A DNA stretch of 15,458 nucleotides from D2472 sp964275585 (GCA_964275585.1 CAXYCJ010000017.1:1-15458), one strand, 5' to 3'. Positions 1-8,466 are shown, counted from the stretch's first letter. The notes: a model not told the origin generated them from the letters alone. Made by a program: numbers and translations.

Positions 1-8
1 ATTTTCAT
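1..8 (-). CDS. Start of a further minus-strand gene, cut by the window edge
   Basis: An ATG on the minus strand at 8-6 is followed by an AAA codon and then the window ends. It is preceded by a strong Shine-Dalgarno match (GGGGAGG, plus-strand positions 14-20) with five bases between it and the ATG, in the short gap after the DUF35 gene that ends at 46. The spacing and strand suggest it continues the catabolic operon. Nothing can be said of the product because only two full codons are visible. Confidence 0.5.
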
Positions 9-45
9 GATTACCTCCCCAGCAATCTATCAAGCTTTTTATGAT

Positions 46-477
46 TTAAACATCTAGAAACCAAAATGGAATAGTTATTTCAGAATTTATTTTATTAAAT
101 CCAACAGATAGCTTAGATCCAATGGCAATATTTGTTGTGCTGACTAAGTTACTTCCATCTGAATTCATTATTCTTCCAATAATTCTAATGTTTGTATAGT
201 TGTTTAAAGCAACCAAACCTACGATATAGGGAGACTGTTTTTCAAAGTAAGGGAGCAAGGGTGCGCGAGGAATAACATAGGACCACAGCTCGCCATCTCC
301 AGCAACAATTTTCCATTTATGATCTATGGATTGACATTTTGGGCACATATGCCTTGGGGGAAATCGAGGTTCATCACAAGCGCCACAATGCTGAATAGAT
401 AATTGATTGTTACTGCAATTTAGCCAAAAAATTTCGTCAAAATCATTAATGCCAGGAACGGGAATACTCTCGATCAT
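46..477 (-). CDS. Zn-ribbon / OB-fold DUF35 protein (ChsH2-like thiolase partner)
   Basis: This 143-residue protein has the DUF35 architecture: an N-terminal helix region, a rubredoxin-like zinc ribbon with CxxC pairs at C31/C34 and C45/C48, and a C-terminal OB-fold that presumably binds acyl-CoA. DUF35 proteins form complexes with SCP-x-type thiolases and with the aldolase Ltp2; ChsH2 in actinobacterial cholesterol side-chain degradation is the studied case. Its ATG directly abuts the TAG stop of the thiolase gene upstream (no intervening base), which implies translational coupling and a physical partnership with that thiolase. The role as a CoA-substrate-channelling or stabilising subunit is inferred from family and position. 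It has no visible signal peptide and should be cytoplasmic. Confidence 0.88.
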   Translation of the reverse strand: MIESIPVPGINDFDEIFWLNCSNNQLSIQHCGACDEPRFPPRHMCPKCQSIDHKWKIVAGDGELWSYVIPRAPLLPYFEKQSPYIVGLVALNNYTNIRIIGRIMNSDGSNLVSTTNIAIGSKLSVGFNKINSEITIPFWFLDV

Positions 478-1629
478 CTAAGAATCCCCTCTTAATAAAA
501 GAGCAGCATTTGGAGTCGAATCACAGGTAGTCACAAGAGATAAATTGGCGTGATTTACCTGGGAGGAAGATGTCCCTCTAATTTGCCTCACTGCCTCCAA
601 GACAAGATTCATGCCATGCAGGTAAACCTCAGAAAGGCTGCCACCTGATGTGTTAACTGGCAGGGGTCCATCTTCAGTAATAAAGCCATCTCTAATCATA
701 TTTAAAGCCTGGCCTTGGGAGCAAAAGTTATAAGCCTCCAATGAAAGAGGAATCATTGGGGAAAAAGCATCATAGAATTGTGCTACATCAACGTCTTTTG
801 GTTGGTAGTCTGATAAATTCCATAGATTTTTAGCAGTCACATACGAGGAGCTCTGAAGAGGATTATTTCCATGGTAGTCAGTCATTAGTGAATGTTCTTG
901 TGACATTCCCTGAGAATAAGCATGTATTATTGCAGGTTGATTGGTCAATGTTTTAGCAAGGCTTAATTTGGTTATAACAATTGCAATAGCACCATCACTC
1001 TCCAAACAATTATCATACAAGCAAAGAGGGTCAGATATCATCCTTGCATTCATGTAGTCATCAAGTGATAGCTCCTTTTCATGCATCAAAGCATTAACAT
1101 TTTTATTGGCATATTTTCTAAGAGTAATAGCAACACTTGCCAAGTCTTCTCTAGAGTAGCTATTTTCATACATGTATCTTCTCATGATCATTGAAGACTC
1201 ATCGACCGGCCTTACTAGTCCTGAGGGTCTAGACCATTTCCAATGATCAAAAATTTCTTGTTCTGTGTGTGACCACATTCTTGACGATGGATCTCCCCTT
1301 TTCCTTGATCTCCAGACAACTCCAACATTAGCTATTCCACTTGCAATAGCCATGGCTACTTGGCCGATTGCTGCGCAACTTGCTCCACCTCCATATGGAG
1401 CCTGACTCCAGTAATGTAAGTTACCAAAACCAAGATTTCTTGCGATTTCAAATTCAGGAGTTTCTTCGTATGTAAAAGTTCCCAAGGCATCAACTTGATC
1501 TGGGCTTATTCCCGCATCATCAAGTGCTAATTTTATAGCTTTGCAGGCTAAATTTAATTCTGTTGAATCAATGTTTTTTGAGAATTCTGTCTGCCCGATT
1601 CCAACTATTGCAGTTTGATCCTTAAACAT
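478..1629 (-). CDS. SCP-x/Ltp2-like thiolase-family protein (lipid-transfer protein type)
   Basis: The protein (383 residues) has the thiolase fold signature of the SCP-x / lipid-transfer group. It opens with an AIVGIGQTEFSK motif, has a Gly-rich nucleophile loop GGGASCAAIG with Cys85, the AQFYDAFSPM motif near 284-292, and a C-terminal NTSGGSLSEVYLHG motif (326-339). The usual thiolase GHPxGxxG sequence is absent; Tyr336 and His338 lie in its place. Ltp2-type members use tyrosines for retro-aldol cleavage of 3-hydroxyacyl-CoA side chains, so this protein may be a retro-aldolase or a thiolase, and sequence alone does not decide. It sits between an acyl-CoA dehydrogenase gene (5 nt gap) and a DUF35 gene that starts at its stop codon, the arrangement expected for a thiolase-DUF35 complex. 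Confidence 0.88.
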   Translation of the reverse strand: MFKDQTAIVGIGQTEFSKNIDSTELNLACKAIKLALDDAGISPDQVDALGTFTYEETPEFEIARNLGFGNLHYWSQAPYGGGASCAAIGQVAMAIASGIANVGVVWRSRKRGDPSSRMWSHTEQEIFDHWKWSRPSGLVRPVDESSMIMRRYMYENSYSREDLASVAITLRKYANKNVNALMHEKELSLDDYMNARMISDPLCLYDNCLESDGAIAIVITKLSLAKTLTNQPAIIHAYSQGMSQEHSLMTDYHGNNPLQSSSYVTAKNLWNLSDYQPKDVDVAQFYDAFSPMIPLSLEAYNFCSQGQALNMIRDGFITEDGPLPVNTSGGSLSEVYLHGMNLVLEAVRQIRGTSSSQVNHANLSLVTTCDSTPNAALLLRGDS

Positions 1630-1634
1630 AAGTT

Positions 1635-2801
1635 TTATTTTGGAAGATTCAACCTATTAGCAATATTATTTTTTTGGATTGAGGAAGATCCACCTATCAT
1701 AGGCATTGCTAGCATATCTCTTACGTATCTCTCCATATCAAAGTCTCTGACATAACCATATGCGCCTAATATTTGCTGACAAGTAAGGACAATTTCCAAG
1801 GCTGTTTCCGTTACAAAGAGTTTTGACATGGACATTTCAACCGTTGCAACAACGTCTTGGTCTGCAAGCCATGCTCCCTGGTAAGTCATTAGTCTGCAAG
1901 CTTCTAGCTTTGTTTTCACTTCAGCAAGCTGATGTCTGACAGCTTGATTGTGACAAATAGGTTTTCCAAACTGAATGCGTTCCTGAGAATACTGCCAAGC
2001 ATCCTCAACAGCGGCTCTCGCAATTCCAAGCGCCATGGCTGATACTTCAATTTTTTCAACATCCAAACCTGTACTTACTATTTTGCTCCATCCGTTATTC
2101 CAGCCATCTTTGCCACCAACAATATTTTCAATAGGAACTCTGACATCTTCAAACGTTACGTCGCATGTTCCCCCAACACCTTTTTGACCCAAGGTTTGCA
2201 TCGGCTCAATTGTTATGCCTTTAGATAGTGGTGGAATCAAAATCAAGGTTAGATTTCTATACCTATCTTCTTCAGGGCCACTCCGAACAATTGTGTAAAT
2301 AAAATCAGTTACATTGGGCCCAGAGCACCACCTCTTAGTCCCGTTAATAACGACCTCATTGCCATCAATAACAGCTTTTGTTTGAACACTGGCAACATCA
2401 GCTCCAACATCTGGTTCACTTATACCGTATGAAAAAAGAAGTTTGCCTTGAGCAACTTTTGGTAGGTACTCTTTTTTCTGCTCTTCACTAGCAACCTCTG
2501 AGATATTCAAGCCTGCGTAACATGCACAAAATATGAAGCCAGATGCCATGCCGAGACTCCTAGTACATAACTCTTCGATTATTGCTATGGTTGCCATCAT
2601 ATCTTTGCCGGAACCGCCATATGCCTCAGGAACAGTCAGAGATGTAACGCCTAAAGCGCAAAGTTTATCGAATACATCCCTAGGAAAGTAGTCATCCTTA
2701 TCCCACTGATTCACTTTATCTCTCGGCATTTCTTTGTCGATAAACTGCCTTAAAGTATTCCTTAAAATGGTGATGTGTTCCGGTTCACTAAATTGATTCA
2801 T
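1635..2801 (-). CDS. Acyl-CoA dehydrogenase, FAD-dependent
   Basis: This 388-residue flavoprotein of normal family length would oxidise an acyl-CoA to the 2,3-enoyl-CoA. The first family signature (GISEPDVGADV, ~126-136), the middle-domain motif around RWCSGPNVTDF, and the C-terminal GAYGYVRDFDMERYVRD segment (~346-362) are all clear. The common catalytic Glu site near the C-terminus (usual form YEGTSEIQ) reads MIGGSSSIQ, with Gly370 in place of Glu. Glu249 in LDVEK aligns with the helix-G Glu that serves as base in isovaleryl-CoA and long-chain dehydrogenases, so the enzyme may be active with the base at that site. Its ATG overlaps the stop of the SDR gene upstream (ATGA). The substrate is not predictable; a branched or bulky acyl chain would fit. 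Confidence 0.93.
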   Translation of the reverse strand: MNQFSEPEHITILRNTLRQFIDKEMPRDKVNQWDKDDYFPRDVFDKLCALGVTSLTVPEAYGGSGKDMMATIAIIEELCTRSLGMASGFIFCACYAGLNISEVASEEQKKEYLPKVAQGKLLFSYGISEPDVGADVASVQTKAVIDGNEVVINGTKRWCSGPNVTDFIYTIVRSGPEEDRYRNLTLILIPPLSKGITIEPMQTLGQKGVGGTCDVTFEDVRVPIENIVGGKDGWNNGWSKIVSTGLDVEKIEVSAMALGIARAAVEDAWQYSQERIQFGKPICHNQAVRHQLAEVKTKLEACRLMTYQGAWLADQDVVATVEMSMSKLFVTETALEIVLTCQQILGAYGYVRDFDMERYVRDMLAMPMIGGSSSIQKNNIANRLNLPK

Positions 2802-3502
2802 GTAGATAATATTCCTAAGTTAGCATGGATGACAGATCCATTAATTACTGAGTTTTGAGCACAAAATAACAATGTTGATGCAATTTCTGGCGACGAAATT
2901 AGCCTATTTTCACTCAATGTTCCTGCTATTATTTTAAGAGCCTCAGTATTGCCTTGAACATATTCTTGAAGCATTTCAGTTTCTGTTGCGCCAGGGCAGA
3001 CACAAGCAGTATGTATAAACCTGCCAAATAGGTCTTGGCATGTGCTTTTCATTAAACCTATCATTCCATGTTTTGTTGTTACGTATGAAGACATTTGTGG
3101 AACCGCCTTTTCTGAAAGCGTGGATCCAACATATATAATTGATGAGCCCCTTTTCATATAGGGGATAGTGAGCTGATTTAAGATGGAGGGGCCAACTAAA
3201 TTCACCTCAAGTACATCTCTTAGAGCATCTAGATCAAAATTCTCAACATTATCACTCTGCATTTTACTTGCATTATGTATTAATGAAATTTGATCAGCAT
3301 CTTCTAGTAAGGTCTTAAAAGTGCTCCTAACCTCTTCATGCCAGGTTGAAGTAGATAGATCAACTGAAATGTGAATAGCATCCTTGAGAGGTATCTCAGA
3401 TCTAGATAAGTTAATAACTTTATAATCTTCTTTTTGAAAAAGTACTGCTGCAGCGTAACCTATTCCACTACTGCCGCCTGTGATGATAAGAAATTTGCTC
3501 AA
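2798..3502 (-). CDS. Short-chain dehydrogenase/reductase (SDR family)
   Basis: A classical SDR of 234 residues. The Rossmann motif TGGSSGIG is at 8-15, the structural NAS motif at 77-79, Asn101, Ser127 in YVGSTLS, and the catalytic Tyr140-x3-Lys144 pair are all present, so an active NAD(P)-dependent alcohol or 3-hydroxyacyl dehydrogenase is expected. The start is TTG at 3502: it puts the Rossmann motif at the usual distance from the N-terminus, and there is no in-frame ATG between it and the previous gene. Thirteen bases separate it from the crotonase gene upstream, and its TGA overlaps the acyl-CoA dehydrogenase ATG. In context it could oxidise a 3-hydroxyacyl-CoA or a ring or terminal hydroxyl of the substrate. 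Confidence 0.92.
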   Translation of the reverse strand: MSKFLIITGGSSGIGYAAAVLFQKEDYKVINLSRSEIPLKDAIHISVDLSTSTWHEEVRSTFKTLLEDADQISLIHNASKMQSDNVENFDLDALRDVLEVNLVGPSILNQLTIPYMKRGSSIIYVGSTLSEKAVPQMSSYVTTKHGMIGLMKSTCQDLFGRFIHTACVCPGATETEMLQEYVQGNTEALKIIAGTLSENRLISSPEIASTLLFCAQNSVINGSVIHANLGILST

Positions 3503-3515
3503 GGTAAAGGAACTA

Positions 3516-4310
3516 TTATTTTTGCTTAAACTTTGGTGTTTCTTTGTCAGAAAAAGCTTGGAGAGCTATTTTATGATCTTCCATTAACTGTGTGATATTT
3601 TCAAAAGCTGCTGATCGATCAATAATAGAATTTGCTGTCACTTTTAAACCTGCATTAATTGAAGTTTTAGTCCATCTAATAGCATATTTAGCTCCATCTC
3701 TTAATTTTTCAGCTAAGGCCAGAACATCGGCATCAATTTGATCTTCCTCAACTACTTCTGTGATTAAGCCCATATCTAATGCGTCGCTTGCAGGAATAAC
3801 CTCACCCGTAAGAAGATATTTTTTTGCTCTAGCATAGCCAATTAATTGTGGCCACATAACACAACCACCATCCCCTGCTACTAAACCAACCGAGACGTGA
3901 GGATCAGCAAATTTTGACCTAGGTGTTGCATACACAAAATCGCAAAATAATGCTAATGAGCACCCAAGACCTATTGCTGGGCCATTTACTTTTGCAATAA
4001 TTGGTTTTTCCATATCTAACATTGTATTTTGAATTTTTCGATCGTGACTAATGTGATAAGAGGTAGCAACAGGATCACCATGAATTCCGAGCAACCATTT
4101 CAAATCTCCGCCTGCACAAAAAGATTTGCCTGAGCCGGTTAAAATAACTATATCAATATCATCGTCGTACTCAGCATCCATGAAAATTGTAGAAAATTCC
4201 ATATGCAATTGTTCGTTCACAGCATTCATGTGTTCGGGACGATTTATAGCAATAGTGAGAATTTTATTCTCTGAGGTTATTTGAAGTTCTTTATATTTTG
4301 AGTAGTCCAT
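3516..4310 (-). CDS. Enoyl-CoA hydratase/isomerase (crotonase) family protein with atypical active site
   Basis: The 264-residue protein has the crotonase oxyanion-hole segments SFCAGGDL (63-70) and VNGPAIGLGCSLAL (108-121), followed by FADPHVSVGLVAGDGG (134-149). The two glutamates of rat mitochondrial hydratase (E144 and E164, 20 residues apart) correspond here to Ser118 and His138, also exactly 20 apart. Asp147, in the GDGG turn, is a possible acidic replacement. The fold and CoA binding are well supported, but ordinary hydratase chemistry is uncertain; isomerase, hydrolase or retro-aldol activity is possible. It is the first gene of the compact five-gene run that ends with the DUF35 gene, 77 nt downstream of the TonB receptor gene. 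Confidence 0.9.
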   Translation of the reverse strand: MDYSKYKELQITSENKILTIAINRPEHMNAVNEQLHMEFSTIFMDAEYDDDIDIVILTGSGKSFCAGGDLKWLLGIHGDPVATSYHISHDRKIQNTMLDMEKPIIAKVNGPAIGLGCSLALFCDFVYATPRSKFADPHVSVGLVAGDGGCVMWPQLIGYARAKKYLLTGEVIPASDALDMGLITEVVEEDQIDADVLALAEKLRDGAKYAIRWTKTSINAGLKVTANSIIDRSAAFENITQLMEDHKIALQAFSDKETPKFKQK

Positions 4311-4387
4311 CCAATTATTATGTATGAAATAAAAACTATTTAACAGTCTAGCGAAAGATCTTTAAAGCAAAAAGGAAAGAATTAAAA

Positions 4388-6721
4388 TTAAAAATTTAAC
4401 CTAAAAGAAACACCGTATTCTCTTGGTCTATTATATGTAGCTTCAATATGACCAAAGGAGCTGTAATTAGAGGTCCCTCCAACTAATACCCTCTCATCAC
4501 CAAGGTTTGTTCCAAATACAGCGATCTCCCAATTTGATGAAGACTCGAAAGTTGCCCTGGCATTGAGCAAGTCATTGGCTTTAATTTTTAGTTGAGATGT
4601 ATTTTGAATATCAGCAAAAGTCTCATCTTGGTAACTATAATCAACTCTATATTTAACATTGCCACTCATAATAGGCGCTGAATATATCAAGCTCAAAGCT
4701 GAGGTATTTTCTGGAGATAATGCTTGCTTTGTATTAAGTGTAATTTCTGGGGAAGTACCAGGATATAAATTTGTTATTTTAAAATTTGCACTACCAATAG
4801 AAGCTTTCAAAGATAGGCTCTCAGTGATTGCTGCTTCAAGCTCTAATTCATAACCATCTATTTCTGCTTCAGCTGCATTTCCTACTAATAGTTCCAAGGT
4901 ACCTGTTATTGCATTAAACCTATTAACTGAAAACTGAAGATCCTTATAATCACTGAAATAATAAGAACCATTTAGCCTAAGCCTTCTGTTAAGCAACTCA
5001 GATTTAAAACCAATCTCTGTGCTTTCAACATATTCTGGGCCAAAGGGAGCCGCGCTAAAGCCGCCTACAGGCCTTGGGTTAAAACCTCCACTCTTAAAGC
5101 CTTCTGATAATGAAATATAGGTCATCAGATCGTCGGAAACATGATAATCAATTGAGAGCATAGAGGTTGTTTCTTTCCAACTTGCTACATTAGTTACGTT
5201 ATTTAATGTGTAGGATTTGCTGGCAATTTTGTAAGAGTTTCCAAAAACTGTTTTTTCTTCATCTGTGTTCCTAAGTCCAGCTGTAATATTGAGTTTGTCT
5301 GTTAATGCATAAGTTACTTGAGAATAAAATGCTGTACTCTCAACATCAACGATATTAGTAACATCTAACCGAATATCTAAAGCAATATTTATTGGGTTAC
5401 CTTTGCATCCTGGAGCAATCCAAGGCGGTGCGCATGGAGTTCCAGCTAGTTGACCGGGGAATGTTTCTAAGACTTCATACATTCCTGGTCCTTGAGCAAC
5501 ATCATTATGATCATAATATGATTCATCAAAGTAAAAAGCTCCTGCTATCCAAGTCAACTTGCCAGTTTCGCCGCTCAATTGAAATTCTTGGCTAGTTTGG
5601 TCTTGTTTTTGCTGATCATAAGTTGATGAAAAATCAACCCCTTCAATATCACCGTCTCTTCCAAACTTGGCCTCCATATCTCTTTTAGAGGTTATCGATT
5701 TGAAAACTGACCATCCCAGGTCACTCTCTATCGTTAAGTTCATGCCGCTAACCTCAAGATCGTTTGGAAAAGTAGAAGCATAAGTTTTATCAGGGTTACC
5801 GGTAATATAATCAGGTAATAATAGTTGCCCAGTAGGTATTCCAACCAAGCCTAGCCAAAGACCACCTAAGCCAGCTCCTGCTCCAGGATCAAGTGCAATT
5901 AAACCATTGACTGATTGATCATCGGATCTATCGCTGTTATCAAAACTAAAATCAACCGAGGTAGCATCTGATGCTTGCCACGAAAATGCAGCTCTAAAAG
6001 CTACAGAGTCCCTGCCACCAAGATCAGCTATTTTATTTTTTGTTGCATAGTTTACTGCCTCGCCATATTCACCGCCATTTCTAGCAGAAAAAGAAAACTT
6101 TCCGTATAAATCCGGTGATAAAGACATATCATATGACCCTTTAGTATCTCGGCTTGACCCACTACCTAAGGATAAATTAATGAAACCTGAGCCACTACCA
6201 TTAGGTTTTTTTGTAACTAGATTTATAGCACCGCCAATAGTATTTTTTCCAAACAACGTTCCTTGAGGACCTCTTAAAATCTCGACCCTATCAAGATCTA
6301 CCAACTCCATGGCTGCACCTACCGCTCTTCCAAAGTAAACCCCATCGATATAAATCCCAACCGCAGGATCTAAATGAGGAAGGAACTCTGTTTGACCTAA
6401 ACCTCGTATATTGATGCCTGCACTATAGTTACCTGCACCAGCAAAACCACTGGTTCCAATATTCAAGTTTGGTGCAAAACCACTTAAGTCCACAAGGTTA
6501 TTAATGCCTTTAGATTCGAGCTCACTTCCAGAAAAGGCAGTCACAGCAACCGGAGTATTCTGCAAGCTTTCTTCTTTTTTTCTGGCCGTAACCACAACTT
6601 CCTCTAATGAAAACGCTTCATCGGCTTGGGCAAGTAAAGGAGCTGATGAAAAATTAATAACTGTAAAAACTATAAAAGGTAATAAATATTTATAGTTGAT
6701 TTTAAGTGACTGAAATTTCAT
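4388..6721 (-). CDS. TonB-dependent outer-membrane receptor
   Basis: This 777-residue protein has a signal peptide with cleavage likely after AQA (residue ~33), a TonB-box-like EEVVVTA stretch at 40-46, a plug domain with VGIYIDGVYFGR and RVEILRGPQGTLFGKNTIGG, and a long beta-barrel ending in YGVSFRLNF with the C-terminal aromatic residue needed for outer-membrane insertion. It resembles the large proteobacterial FecA/CirA-like group that is used in oligotrophic marine bacteria for many organic substrates, not only iron. Two cysteines (C430, C439) frame a Pro-rich extracellular-looking loop and could form a disulfide. Its place between a CoA ligase and beta-oxidation-type genes suggests it imports the substrate of that pathway. 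The ribosome binding site is weak. Confidence 0.96.
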   Translation of the reverse strand: MKFQSLKINYKYLLPFIVFTVINFSSAPLLAQADEAFSLEEVVVTARKKEESLQNTPVAVTAFSGSELESKGINNLVDLSGFAPNLNIGTSGFAGAGNYSAGINIRGLGQTEFLPHLDPAVGIYIDGVYFGRAVGAAMELVDLDRVEILRGPQGTLFGKNTIGGAINLVTKKPNGSGSGFINLSLGSGSSRDTKGSYDMSLSPDLYGKFSFSARNGGEYGEAVNYATKNKIADLGGRDSVAFRAAFSWQASDATSVDFSFDNSDRSDDQSVNGLIALDPGAGAGLGGLWLGLVGIPTGQLLLPDYITGNPDKTYASTFPNDLEVSGMNLTIESDLGWSVFKSITSKRDMEAKFGRDGDIEGVDFSSTYDQQKQDQTSQEFQLSGETGKLTWIAGAFYFDESYYDHNDVAQGPGMYEVLETFPGQLAGTPCAPPWIAPGCKGNPINIALDIRLDVTNIVDVESTAFYSQVTYALTDKLNITAGLRNTDEEKTVFGNSYKIASKSYTLNNVTNVASWKETTSMLSIDYHVSDDLMTYISLSEGFKSGGFNPRPVGGFSAAPFGPEYVESTEIGFKSELLNRRLRLNGSYYFSDYKDLQFSVNRFNAITGTLELLVGNAAEAEIDGYELELEAAITESLSLKASIGSANFKITNLYPGTSPEITLNTKQALSPENTSALSLIYSAPIMSGNVKYRVDYSYQDETFADIQNTSQLKIKANDLLNARATFESSSNWEIAVFGTNLGDERVLVGGTSNYSSFGHIEATYNRPREYGVSFRLNF

Positions 6722-6784
6722 AGCGAGCTTTTAAATATGTGCGTTAAATTTATTCATACAATTAAACATACAAGATTTCACTGA

Positions 6785-6829
6785 AATTGCAATATAAATT
6801 GACTGAATGATCTTGTAATTGCAATATAA
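6785..6829. repeat. Two direct copies of a 13-bp repeat upstream of the TonB receptor gene
   Basis: AATTGCAATATAA occurs at 6785-6797 and again at 6817-6829, start-to-start distance 32 bp, about three helical turns. Each copy contains the palindrome ATTGCAAT. A 13-bp palindrome, ATTTCACTGAAAT, at 6775-6787 touches the first copy, and an ACTGAAT/ATTCAGT inverted pair lies at 6802-6808 and 6844-6850. The 128-bp gap separates the receptor start (6721) from the ligase stop (6850). Read toward the receptor, each copy contains TTGCAA, which could be part of a -35 region. Regulator binding sites are a plausible reading, but base composition is very AT-rich and this is inference. Confidence 0.5.
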
Positions 6830-6849
6830 GTTTATTGTATGATATTCAG

Positions 6850-8466
6850 TTATATTTTTATAGCTAGTTGCTCAATATATTGCTCTTGCAATTTATATTT
6901 TTGAATTTTTCCAGACGGGGTTATGGGAAAAGAGTCAGTAAAGAAAATATATTTAGGTATCTTCCATCTAGAAATCCGGTCTTTGCACCATTCCCTAAGT
7001 TGCTCTGGATTATCAAGTTGAGTGCTATCGACCCTAACTACAGCACAGCACTCTTCTTCATATTTGGGGTCCGGCAATCCAAAGACGGCTGCCTCAAAAA
7101 TACCTGGATGTTCGAGCAGATAATTTTCAATCTCAATAGGATAAAGATTTTCACCACCCCTAATAATCATTTCTTTTGATCTGCCCACTATGTTTATGTA
7201 GCCATCATCATTCATCGTTGCTAGATCCCCGGTGGCAAACCAACCATCATCATTAATTCCTGAACTGCCATCAAGCAAGTTAGCATAACCAATCATTAGG
7301 CCGGGTCCCTTGTAGAGCAACTCTCCTGTTTCATTGCTGTTAACAATTTTATAATCCTTATCAACAACTCTCATGGAGACACCTGGAAGTGGAAGGCCAG
7401 CCATGGCTTTAAGCTCTGGTGAATCAGATGGCAAGGCTGATGAAGAAAGTCCACACGTTTCAGTCATGCCATATCCATTAATTACATCTGCATCAAACTC
7501 TCTGGAAAATTTCTTAAGAAGCTCAACTGGAGGATTGGAACCACCAACAATGATACATTTTAGAGATGAAAGATCTCGATTGTTAAAATTTGGATCTTCT
7601 AACATCGCTGTGAGAAGAACTGGTGCCCCTATAAACATAGAGCACTTTTCATGCTCAATTATGTCTAAAGTGACACTGGGTTTAAAAATATACAAAGGCA
7701 GTGAAACTGCCCCCATAGAAGCGGCACCCAAAGTCATGCAGGCAGAACCTCCAATATGAAAAAGAGGGAACCCATGACAGACCTTTTGGCCAGCTGTTAT
7801 TTCCCATCGGACGTGACTATTCTTAGATGCTGTAATAAGTGCCTCATGGGTCATCTGAGCTGCCTTTGGTGTACCTGTAGTTCCAGAAGTATACTGAATC
7901 ATGAAAACATCCTTAGGGTTCACTGCAGGCAATTGCACCGATGATTTTCTACCGTTTTGAATCAGCTTTTTTAAACCGGTATCAAATGAATGAAGAAATT
8001 TTAGTGATGCTATTTCAGGGTGGGCTCTTCCAATCATTTCACTTGCGCGGCATCCAGCGATCTCATCAGCATGTATTAAGCCTGTTGCGTTAACAGTATT
8101 TAAGGCAAAAATTAATTCTTGTTCCTTGTATAGTGGGTTTAGAGTAACCATCTTCATTCCTGCTTTTGCAAGGGCGTACTCTACAAGAATCCATTCCGGA
8201 TGATTTGGCCCCCAGACACCAACAGTATCTCCTGTATTGAAACCTGAATCTAAAAAGCCCTTTGCAAGGTCAGTGGACATTTGACTAAGCTGTTTATATG
8301 TCCAACGTATATCATTGATATCCGGTTGATTTGAGTAAACCAAAGCTTCAACATTTGGATGTTTTTGGGCAGTTGAATCTATTAACTCACCTAGGCTCAT
8401 AGAGACTAAATCTGATTCTTGCATTATGTCAATCCATTCGGATAAGTTTTTGTTAGGTTTAGTCAT
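6850..8466 (-). CDS. AMP-forming acyl-CoA synthetase (fatty-acid-CoA ligase-like)
   Basis: A complete 538-residue ANL-family adenylating enzyme that would activate a carboxylic acid to its CoA thioester with ATP. The phosphate-binding loop YTSGTTGTPK is at 192-201, GYGMTE at 331-336, WFATGD at 409-414, the hinge GRSKEMIIRGGENLYP at 428-443, and the catalytic lysine is Lys520 in PSGKIQK. All core motifs are intact, so activity is expected. The substrate could be a medium or long chain, or a bulky terpenoid or steroid-type acid. Its ATG lies 8 nt inside the end of the DUF1330 gene, so the two are translated from one message. It probably supplies CoA esters to the dehydrogenase, crotonase and thiolase encoded after the receptor. 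Confidence 0.95.
   Translation of the reverse strand: MTKPNKNLSEWIDIMQESDLVSMSLGELIDSTAQKHPNVEALVYSNQPDINDIRWTYKQLSQMSTDLAKGFLDSGFNTGDTVGVWGPNHPEWILVEYALAKAGMKMVTLNPLYKEQELIFALNTVNATGLIHADEIAGCRASEMIGRAHPEIASLKFLHSFDTGLKKLIQNGRKSSVQLPAVNPKDVFMIQYTSGTTGTPKAAQMTHEALITASKNSHVRWEITAGQKVCHGFPLFHIGGSACMTLGAASMGAVSLPLYIFKPSVTLDIIEHEKCSMFIGAPVLLTAMLEDPNFNNRDLSSLKCIIVGGSNPPVELLKKFSREFDADVINGYGMTETCGLSSSALPSDSPELKAMAGLPLPGVSMRVVDKDYKIVNSNETGELLYKGPGLMIGYANLLDGSSGINDDGWFATGDLATMNDDGYINIVGRSKEMIIRGGENLYPIEIENYLLEHPGIFEAAVFGLPDPKYEEECCAVVRVDSTQLDNPEQLREWCKDRISRWKIPKYIFFTDSFPITPSGKIQKYKLQEQYIEQLAIKI

Noticed and set aside
4354..4363. AAAGATCTTT palindrome between the receptor and crotonase genes as a terminator or operator
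   Set aside because: Short, AT-rich, no T-run in the right place; I see no terminator or convincing promoter in this 77-bp gap.
7373..7944. Plus-strand open frames opposite the CoA ligase gene
   Set aside because: They lie fully inside the ligase gene, which has all its motifs; the products are composition-biased and unrecognisable.
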